DNA from: an uncultured Azospirillum sp.
GTDB taxonomy: Bacteria; Pseudomonadota; Alphaproteobacteria; RF32; CAG-239
Assembly (NCBI GenBank): GCA_946184595.1
Contig: CAMHFM010000006.1
Span: 1 to 12,032, forward strand
DNA: 12,032 nt
Reading direction: 5' to 3'
Numbering within the stretch: the first letter of the stretch is position 1; each line of letters starts with the position of its first letter. The notes below the pieces were generated by a model that worked only from the letters and a program-made list of their open reading frames with translations, did not search any database and had not been told where the DNA came from. Positions 7,150 to 12,032 of the stretch are shown piece by piece. The position numbers were made by a program, and so were the translations under genes.

Positions 7150-7575
7150 ATGAGCAAAATTAATTTAGAAACAAATTGGCGAGAAATACTATTTGTTCTC
7201 ATTACGTGTTTTGTCCTGATTATCTCTTGTGTTATCTTTGCTAAACACCCCTCAATGGAATCCTTTTTCAAAGGCTGTTACATTTTAGCTGTAAGCTTCA
7301 CTGCAACATTCTTCTTTTGTGGCGGACATTCTCTACCCGATGAAAAAACCTGGAAAACTTTTGGAGACACCGTTACTGTTTGTTTAGGGATTATGCTCAT
7401 AACACAGATAGTCTTAACAATTTTATCTGTTCTGACATTCGACCTCATAACAGTAAAACAAGGTTTTCTAATTTTTATTTCACTGATTCTGCTTTATTTC
7501 CTTACTTTTGCTATATTTGTTATCCAAATATGCGATTACAAAACAAGCAAAGAACAGCAAAAAGAATTAGCCTAA
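7150..7575 (+). CDS. Hypothetical four-helix membrane protein
   Basis: I do not recognise this 141-aa protein. Hydrophobicity by eye gives four membrane helices: about 13-31, 43-58, 73-98 and 104-128. The first is preceded by a short polar N-terminus and the last is followed by a charged Lys/Glu/Gln tail (131-140), so both ends should face the same side, probably the cytoplasm. The loop after helix 2 carries 'CGGHSLPDEKTWKTFGD', the only distinctive polar segment. Cysteines at 20, 27, 43, 57, 78 and 128 lie in or at the edges of helices. There is no strong Shine-Dalgarno before the ATG, so the exact start is less certain. Codon use and base composition match the neighbours. The gene ends at a strong terminator and is the last of the tsaD-side group. 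Confidence 0.7.
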   Translation: MSKINLETNWREILFVLITCFVLIISCVIFAKHPSMESFFKGCYILAVSFTATFFFCGGHSLPDEKTWKTFGDTVTVCLGIMLITQIVLTILSVLTFDLITVKQGFLIFISLILLYFLTFAIFVIQICDYKTSKEQQKELA

Positions 7576-7576
7576 T

Positions 7577-7614
7577 AAAAAAGCCGCAAAGATACATATC
7601 TTTGTGGCTTTTTT
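7577..7614. terminator. Bidirectional Rho-independent terminator
   Basis: The arms 7577-7594 and 7597-7614 are complementary over 18 bp, with a single G-T wobble (7586 with 7605). They contain AAGCC/GGCTT and AAAGATA/TATCTTT. The plus strand ends in six T (7609-7614) and the minus strand in the complement of six A (7577-7582). The hairpin can therefore stop both the rightward membrane-protein transcript, which ends at 7575, and leftward aroK, which ends at 7632. Confidence 0.92.
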
Positions 7615-7631
7615 GTATTTTAAGTAATCAT

Positions 7632-8168
7632 TTAATTTGCTTCCATATGAGCTTTTAATGCCGAAATAACTCTATTTACGGTATTTTCAACCTGCTCCTC
7701 TTTCGTTTCTACAACAATATCAGCTTCCGAATAATAAGGATATTCTTCCTTAATATACGATTCGAGTTTGCTTTTCAAATGATCATCACACCCTTCCAAA
7801 AACGGACGATGCTTACGCCCTGCTGTTCGACTATAAAGGATATCGATATCCGCTTTAAGCCAAACTGTAACAGCATGCTCCTTCGCTAATTTTCTTGTCT
7901 GTTCAGCAACAAAAGATCCGCCGCCAGATGCCAAAACACAAGGCTCACCTTGCAACAAGCGCTTCATAACACGCTCTTCACCGGCACGATATTCTTTCTC
8001 TCCAAAACATTTAAGAACATCCACCAAAGACAAACCAGCTGCTTTTTCTATTTCCTGATCACCATCAACAAATGGAAGATTCAGCTTTTTTGCCAACCGC
8101 CGGCCAACACTAGTTTTACCACTACCCATCAAACCGACTAAAAGAATTATTTTATTTTTTATCATCAT
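7632..8168 (-). CDS. aroK: Shikimate kinase
   Basis: This 178-aa cytoplasmic enzyme phosphorylates shikimate to shikimate-3-phosphate in the chorismate pathway. Features in order are the Walker A loop 'GLMGSGKT' (12-19), the 'DGD' shikimate/Mg motif (35-37), the 'YRAGEE' Arg-Glu motif with Arg61, the 'SGGGS' Walker B loop (81-85), and the lid 'RKHRPFLEG' (118-126) with Arg-Pro 121-122. The length is normal. Two tandem ATG codons (8166-8168 and 8163-8165) could start it, and the Shine-Dalgarno is weak, so the start is uncertain by one codon. In many alphaproteobacteria aroK is followed by aroB and is divergent from xerD. The xerD side is preserved here, but aroB is missing and a terminator follows at once. 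Confidence 0.96.
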   Translation of the reverse strand: MMIKNKIILLVGLMGSGKTSVGRRLAKKLNLPFVDGDQEIEKAAGLSLVDVLKCFGEKEYRAGEERVMKRLLQGEPCVLASGGGSFVAEQTRKLAKEHAVTVWLKADIDILYSRTAGRKHRPFLEGCDDHLKSKLESYIKEEYPYYSEADIVVETKEEQVENTVNRVISALKAHMEAN

Positions 8169-8258
8169 CTTTAAAATTTTTTATATTTATTTCACTATTA
8201 ATATGTTAAATATATAAACAGATTCATATTTCGCAATATTTTTTTAAGGTTATACATC
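8169..8258. promoter_or_regulatory. Divergent promoter region, aroK / small peptide-xerD
   Basis: This 90-bp very AT-rich spacer separates divergent starts. The best plus-strand candidate is TTCACT (8191-8196) with TATAAA (8213-8218), 16 bp apart. AAGG at 8246-8249 is a good ribosome binding site 9 nt before the ATG at 8259. No convincing minus-strand promoter for aroK can be singled out, and I see no operator. Confidence 0.4.
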
Positions 8259-8402
8259 ATGAGACAACAAAAATCAAAAATTATCTATTATCTTATCGGT
8301 TTTGCTTTGTTAGCTGGTTTGTTTTATATCGCAGCACATGAAATTCCTTTTAAAACCGAACATGTTCAACAACCTGTTGCTAATGACTTTTTAGCAAAAT
8401 AA
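8259..8402 (+). CDS. 47-aa single-pass membrane peptide upstream of xerD
   Basis: The reading frame encodes a basic start (MRQQKSK), one hydrophobic helix (about residues 8-26, IIYYLIGFALLAGLFYIAA) and a 21-residue polar tail, HEIPFKTEHVQQPVANDFLAK. The positive-inside rule would put the tail in the periplasm. A good Shine-Dalgarno (AAGG, 9-nt spacer) precedes the ATG, and the stop is 2 nt before the xerD start, as expected for a translated, coupled operon partner. From memory, small proteins with an N-terminal helix and a 'P..T..VEKVIPNDRF'-like tail occur beside xerD/aroK in other alphaproteobacteria. The tail here resembles that loosely, so homology is inference. Function unknown. Confidence 0.7.
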   Translation: MRQQKSKIIYYLIGFALLAGLFYIAAHEIPFKTEHVQQPVANDFLAK

Positions 8403-8404
8403 TC

Positions 8405-9304
8405 ATGCAACGGATTCTTTCTGATTTTCTTGAAACGTTAATTGCCGAAAAAGGCGCTTCTGTTAATACGGAAGATGCTTATCGTCGTGATATTGAGCAA
8501 TTTTTAAATATTGAAAATATAAAAGAACCGATACAAATCACATCACAAAAAATAACTGATTTTATGTCTTTTTTAGCGGCAAAACCATCCGCACCCAAAA
8601 CACAGGCCCGAAAACTTTCTGCTATCCGGGAATTTTGCAAATTCTTACTTTCTGAAAATCTAATCAGTTATAATCCTTCATCTGATATAGACAGTCCAAA
8701 ATCAGAAAAACCATTACCAAAGTTTTTAAATGAGTCAGAAATGGATTCTCTGATTGATACCGCAAAAAATCATCAAGACATAAAACATCGCCGCATTGCA
8801 GCTATGTTAATTTTGATGTATCACTGCGGCCTACGTGTTTCAGAGCTTGTATCAGCACCTATAAATTGTATTAATTTTGCAAAAAAACAAATAACTATTT
8901 TAGGAAAAGGCGCTAAAGAAAGAATTGTCCCCGTTTCGGACGCTGCTCTTGAAGAAATTGAAGACTATTTAACTTTTCGCCATTGTTTTATAAAAGGCAA
9001 AGAAAGCTCTTGGCTATTCCCGTCTCTTTCTTCAAAAGAAGGTCATATTACTCGAGATTCTTTCTATAAATATCTCAAAGAATTGGCTACAAAGAGCGGA
9101 ATATCTCCTTCACGTATTACCCCTCACGTTTTACGCCATTCTTTTGCAACACAACTTTTACGACATGATGCCGACCTTCGCTCCGTACAAAAAATGCTCG
9201 GTCACGAAAGTATTACCACCACAGAAATTTATACCCATATTATCACTGATGAATTGATTGAAACAGTGCAAAAATTGCACCCATTAAGTCATAAGAAAAT
9301 CTAA
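8405..9304 (+). CDS. xerD: Site-specific tyrosine recombinase, XerD-like
   Basis: This 299-aa protein has the usual XerC/XerD length. The N-terminal SAM-like core-binding domain spans about 1-90 and the catalytic domain follows. The catalytic set is complete: Arg144 ('CGLRVSEL'), the beta-hairpin Lys168 ('LGKGAKERIVP'), His241 and Arg244 ('HVLRHSFATQLL'), His267 ('LGHES') and nucleophile Tyr276 ('EIYTH'). XerD acts with XerC at the chromosomal dif site, under FtsK control, to resolve chromosome dimers. XerD rather than XerC is preferred because of the 'KLHPL' C-terminal tail and the divergent aroK neighbour; this is not decisive. The chromosomal setting, without cassettes or phage genes, argues against a mobile integrase. 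There is no clear Shine-Dalgarno, so translation may depend on coupling to the 47-aa peptide. Its last four bases overlap the convergent ABC gene. Confidence 0.9.
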   Translation: MQRILSDFLETLIAEKGASVNTEDAYRRDIEQFLNIENIKEPIQITSQKITDFMSFLAAKPSAPKTQARKLSAIREFCKFLLSENLISYNPSSDIDSPKSEKPLPKFLNESEMDSLIDTAKNHQDIKHRRIAAMLILMYHCGLRVSELVSAPINCINFAKKQITILGKGAKERIVPVSDAALEEIEDYLTFRHCFIKGKESSWLFPSLSSKEGHITRDSFYKYLKELATKSGISPSRITPHVLRHSFATQLLRHDADLRSVQKMLGHESITTTEIYTHIITDELIETVQKLHPLSHKKI

Positions 9305-11073
9305 TTTTTTTCCTGCATTTCCCATAATTTCTGAAAAACACCGCCAGCAACAAGCAACTCCTCTATCTTCCCTTCTTCAACAATTTTTCCCTTATCTAAA
9401 ACAATAATCCGATCCATTTCCTTAAGCGTTGATAAACGATGCGCAATAGCAATAACCGTCTTTTTCTTCATCAAATTTTTCATTGCTTTTTGAATATATT
9501 TTTCCGCCTCGCTATCCAAAGCCGAGGTTGCTTCATCTAAAACTAAAATCGGACTGTTTTTCAAAATAGCCCTGGCAATAGCTATTCTCTGGCGTTGACC
9601 GCCGGAAAGTTTAACACCTTTTTCTCCTACTTTCGTTTGATACCCTTTCGGCAAAGCCTTAATAAACTCATCAGCATAAGCTTGTTTAGCCGCCTTTTCT
9701 ATTTCTGCTTGTGTTGCTCTTTGATGACCATAAGCAATATTTTGACTGATTGTTCGATGAAACAAACTTGTATCTTGCGGAATCAAAGCAATTTCATCGT
9801 GTAAACTGTTTTGCTTAACTTGAGAAATATTTTGCCCATCAATTAAAATCTCTCCACCCTGAATATCATAGGCACGTTGTAATAAATTGATTAGTGTGCT
9901 TTTTCCACTTCCTGATGCGCCAACAACACCCACTTTTTCTCCTGCTGAAATCTTAAAGTTTAACTTACGAAACACTGTTTTATTGTCATAAGAAAATTTA
10001 ACATTTTTAAATTCAATGCTTCCGCCTTTTGTTTTTAATTTTTTTGCTTGCGGTTTATCCATAACATCATGCGCTGCTTCGAAGGGAATCATTGCCGCTT
10101 TCAAACTACCAAATGTCGCATTCAAATCAAAAATATCTCCCATTGTCCGAATAACACACATAATAACCGTATTTAATAACAACATAACCAAGGTCACATC
10201 TCCTACGGATATTTGCTGTGTATACCACAATCTAAGTAATAATAACAACGCACAAACTTCAAATCCGACAACTGCCGCATTTTGGATTCTAAGCATATCC
10301 TGTGCTTTATTCAGAGCTGCAATTCTTGCATTTCGTGCATTCCAATATGCTTTGCGCACAAAATTAATTTCGTAATTTTCACTACCAAAAGTTTTAACCG
10401 TTAAAGCATTACCAATACTATCCGCCTTTGTCCCGGTAAAGGCATCCCACATATTTTCAACATCATTATTCAATTCTCTTATTTTAAAACTCGAACGATA
10501 AGAAAAATAAAAAGACAACCCACCAAAAGTTACAACCAACAGCAAAAACCATAAACTAACCCGTCCAATGAGATAAAAATCTATCAGTGCCAAAAAGATA
10601 TTACTGTACATTCTTGAAATCATTGAATGCAACCATCCGGCTTCTTGTGCACAACGAATAACCTTTTGCGATAATTCACCTGTTTTTTGCCCAGCAAAAT
10701 ACCCTTCCGAATGTTTAGAAAGATAATCCACACCAAACAATTTTATTTTAGCATTAATATAGTTCCTTATTCGATTTTCTTCCAAAACTTCTCGCACCAT
10801 CCGAAAAACAGATTGCATAATATAAGCACCGAAAATACCCATTAACAGATACCACATTTTTTTCCAAGAAAACTCTGCTGGTGTGATTTTGGTAAAATAA
10901 TCAATCATATCCGAGAAAAATACCGGCACACAAACTTTCATCAATTGCAAACAAAAGGCTAAAAACATACCTATTATGACCCATTTCCTGGCACCATAAA
11001 GCACTTCCCATAAAAAAAGCATAGGATGACTATAAACTTTACGCATAGGCTGTATAGTCTCAAAAAGCTTCAT
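9301..11073 (-). CDS. ABC exporter half-transporter, permease fused to ATPase
   Basis: This 590-aa protein is a complete type IV exporter half-transporter. An N-terminal transmembrane domain (about 30-320, with hydrophobic segments near 31-54, 73-90, 156-190 and 266-310) is followed by a nucleotide-binding domain. The ATPase motifs are all canonical: Walker A 'GASGSGKS' (385-392), Q-loop Gln433 ('IPQD'), signature 'LSGGQ' (489-493), Walker B with catalytic Glu514 ('ILVLDEATSALD'), and H-loop His545. It likely exports a lipid, drug or peptide; the substrate cannot be inferred. The ATG at 11073 has a perfect GGAGG at 11082-11086 lying within the preceding transporter gene, 3 nt from that gene's stop, so the pair should be co-expressed and may form a heterodimer. 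Its stop overlaps the xerD stop by 4 bases. Confidence 0.93.
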   Translation of the reverse strand: MKLFETIQPMRKVYSHPMLFLWEVLYGARKWVIIGMFLAFCLQLMKVCVPVFFSDMIDYFTKITPAEFSWKKMWYLLMGIFGAYIMQSVFRMVREVLEENRIRNYINAKIKLFGVDYLSKHSEGYFAGQKTGELSQKVIRCAQEAGWLHSMISRMYSNIFLALIDFYLIGRVSLWFLLLVVTFGGLSFYFSYRSSFKIRELNNDVENMWDAFTGTKADSIGNALTVKTFGSENYEINFVRKAYWNARNARIAALNKAQDMLRIQNAAVVGFEVCALLLLLRLWYTQQISVGDVTLVMLLLNTVIMCVIRTMGDIFDLNATFGSLKAAMIPFEAAHDVMDKPQAKKLKTKGGSIEFKNVKFSYDNKTVFRKLNFKISAGEKVGVVGASGSGKSTLINLLQRAYDIQGGEILIDGQNISQVKQNSLHDEIALIPQDTSLFHRTISQNIAYGHQRATQAEIEKAAKQAYADEFIKALPKGYQTKVGEKGVKLSGGQRQRIAIARAILKNSPILVLDEATSALDSEAEKYIQKAMKNLMKKKTVIAIAHRLSTLKEMDRIIVLDKGKIVEEGKIEELLVAGGVFQKLWEMQEKN

Positions 11074-11076
11074 TAT

Positions 11077-12032
11077 TTAGGCCTCCACCTGTTGCATCTT
11101 CCACAATTTTGCAAACTTTCCATTTTTCTTTTTTGCCAATACTTTAAAGGCCCCTTCTTCAACAATCTTCCCATTTTCCAGATAAACAATCCTATCCATT
11201 TCTTTTAAAGTTGATAAACGATGTGCAATAGCAACAACTGTTCGTTTGCCCAACAAATTATTAACCGCTTGAGATACTATATGCTCGGATTCACTATCTA
11301 AAGACGACGTCGCTTCATCTAAAATCAAAATCGGACTATTCCGCAACACTGCACGGGCAATAGCTATTCTTTGACGCTCTCCGCCGGAAAGCTTACATCC
11401 TCTGTCTCCAACGAGAGAATTATATCCTTGTGGTAATTTTTTAATAAATTCATCAGCACATGCCGTTTTAGCTGCTTGAACAATTTTTCTATCACTCACA
11501 TTTTCTTGCCCATATGCGATATTTTCTTTTAGCGTTCGATGAAACAATATCGCTTCTTGCGGAATAACCGCCATACTCTGATGCAAGCTTTGTTGCGTTA
11601 CTTTTTTAATATCCTGTCCATCAATTAAAATTTGTCCACCTTGAATATCATAGGCTCGTTGCAATAAATTAACCAATGTGGTTTTACCGTTTCCCGATAA
11701 TCCAACTATTCCTACTCGTTCCCCGCTATTGATTTTAAGATTAAAATCATCAAAAATTTTTTCTCTGTTCGGATACCCAAAACAAACATCCTTAAATTCA
11801 ATCTCTGCTTTTCTGACTTTAAGATTTTTAGCACCTGGAGTATCTTCTATTTCATGCTTATCATTAAATGGCGCCAAACCAGCTTGAATACCTGCCAAAT
11901 TCACACGAAACCGTCGAAAATGAATGCACAACTCCATCAAATACATAAAACCACCATTAATAATCAGCAGAACAAACACTATATCACCAATATTGATTTG
12001 TGCTGTACTCCACAAATATACAGCAAACACAA
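11077..12032 (-). CDS. ABC exporter half-transporter, ATPase part, 5' end outside the window
   Basis: The visible 317 residues are the end of the transmembrane domain (hydrophobic 13-34) and a complete nucleotide-binding domain. The reading frame is open to the right edge; the GTG codon at 12030 is an internal Val, so the gene starts beyond the window. Motifs, numbered from that codon, are Walker A 'GLSGNGKT' (110-117), Q-loop Gln158, signature 'LSGGE' (214-218), Walker B 'ILILDEATSSLD' (234-245) with catalytic Glu239, and H-loop His270. All are canonical, so both ATP sites of a heterodimer with the downstream gene would be competent. The two ATPase domains share long near-identical blocks, for example 'LLQRAYDIQGG', 'AIAHRLSTLKEMDRI' and 'GKIVEEG'. 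This points to a tandem duplication. The substrate is unknown. Confidence 0.92.
   Translation of the reverse strand, partial: VFAVYLWSTAQINIGDIVFVLLIINGGFMYLMELCIHFRRFRVNLAGIQAGLAPFNDKHEIEDTPGAKNLKVRKAEIEFKDVCFGYPNREKIFDDFNLKINSGERVGIVGLSGNGKTTLVNLLQRAYDIQGGQILIDGQDIKKVTQQSLHQSMAVIPQEAILFHRTLKENIAYGQENVSDRKIVQAAKTACADEFIKKLPQGYNSLVGDRGCKLSGGERQRIAIARAVLRNSPILILDEATSSLDSESEHIVSQAVNNLLGKRTVVAIAHRLSTLKEMDRIVYLENGKIVEEGAFKVLAKKKNGKFAKLWKMQQVEA
11082..11086 (-). promoter_or_regulatory. Strong internal Shine-Dalgarno for the second ABC gene
   Basis: GGAGG on the minus strand lies 8 nt before the ATG at 11073, inside the last codons of the upstream ABC gene. It fixes the start of the downstream half-transporter and is the best Shine-Dalgarno in a window where most are weak. 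Confidence 0.8.

Noticed and set aside
7380..7658. A 92-codon plus-strand frame overlapping the end of the membrane gene and the terminator.
   Set aside because: It runs through the strong terminator hairpin and into aroK antisense, its composition is unlike a protein, and the overlapping 141-aa frame has clear membrane-protein structure.
8405..9304. The tyrosine recombinase as a phage or integron integrase marking a genomic island.
   Set aside because: Its length, tail and aroK-side synteny fit chromosomal XerD, and the neighbours are housekeeping genes without tRNA, att repeats or cargo.
1..12032. Possible reassignment of the TGA codon: of 13 annotated stop codons 11 are TAA, 2 are TAG and none is TGA.
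   Set aside because: All genes read through at full family length with the standard code, tryptophan is encoded by TGG, and no conserved frame is interrupted by TGA. Absence of TGA stops in a dozen AT-rich genes can be chance.

Overview
The window looks like chromosomal DNA of an AT-rich alphaproteobacterium, roughly one third G+C by eye. The phylogenetic signal comes from gene content. There is an ATP12-type F1-ATPase assembly chaperone and an alphaproteobacterial mitofilin (Mic60/COG4223) divergent from tsaD. A xerD gene is divergent from aroK, and a large AsmA-family protein is present. Those pairings are typical of Alphaproteobacteria. The low G+C and slimmed-down neighbourhoods (no hemC/hemD beside mic60, no aroB after aroK) would suit a host-associated or gut lineage, but that is inference. 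There is no rRNA, tRNA, CRISPR array, transposase or phage gene. Genes are tightly packed and no gene-free stretch exceeds about 170 bases.

Layout. Bases 1-2738 (+) form a compact operon: the 3' part of an AsmA-family gene that continues off the left edge, a short ATP12-like chaperone, and an acylphosphatase that starts inside the chaperone stop codon. Bases 2739-2906 are a convergent spacer holding a perfect 28-bp direct repeat (120-bp period) and an imperfect palindrome. Bases 2907-5282 (-) hold mic60 followed 3 nt later by an ADP-dependent sugar kinase, a family best known from archaea and animals. Divergent from these, 5362-7074 (+) holds tsaD and nth abutting with no gap, then an orphan four-helix membrane protein (7150-7575). 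A strong bidirectional terminator (7577-7614) separates it from convergent aroK (7632-8168, -). Divergent from aroK are a 47-aa single-pass membrane peptide (8259-8402) and xerD (8405-9304). xerD ends in a 4-base tail-to-tail overlap with two tandem ABC half-transporters on the minus strand (9301-12032); the upstream one runs off the right edge.

The genes are mostly housekeeping. They cover envelope maintenance (AsmA, ABC exporter pair), F1-ATPase assembly, tRNA t6A synthesis (TsaD), base-excision repair (Nth), aromatic biosynthesis (AroK), chromosome dimer resolution (XerD) and inner-membrane architecture (Mic60). The least expected items are the ADP-dependent sugar kinase downstream of mic60, the structured repeat in the 2739-2906 spacer, the N-terminally shortened ATP12 and the two unannotated small membrane proteins. 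I did not see clear evidence of an entirely new multi-gene system.
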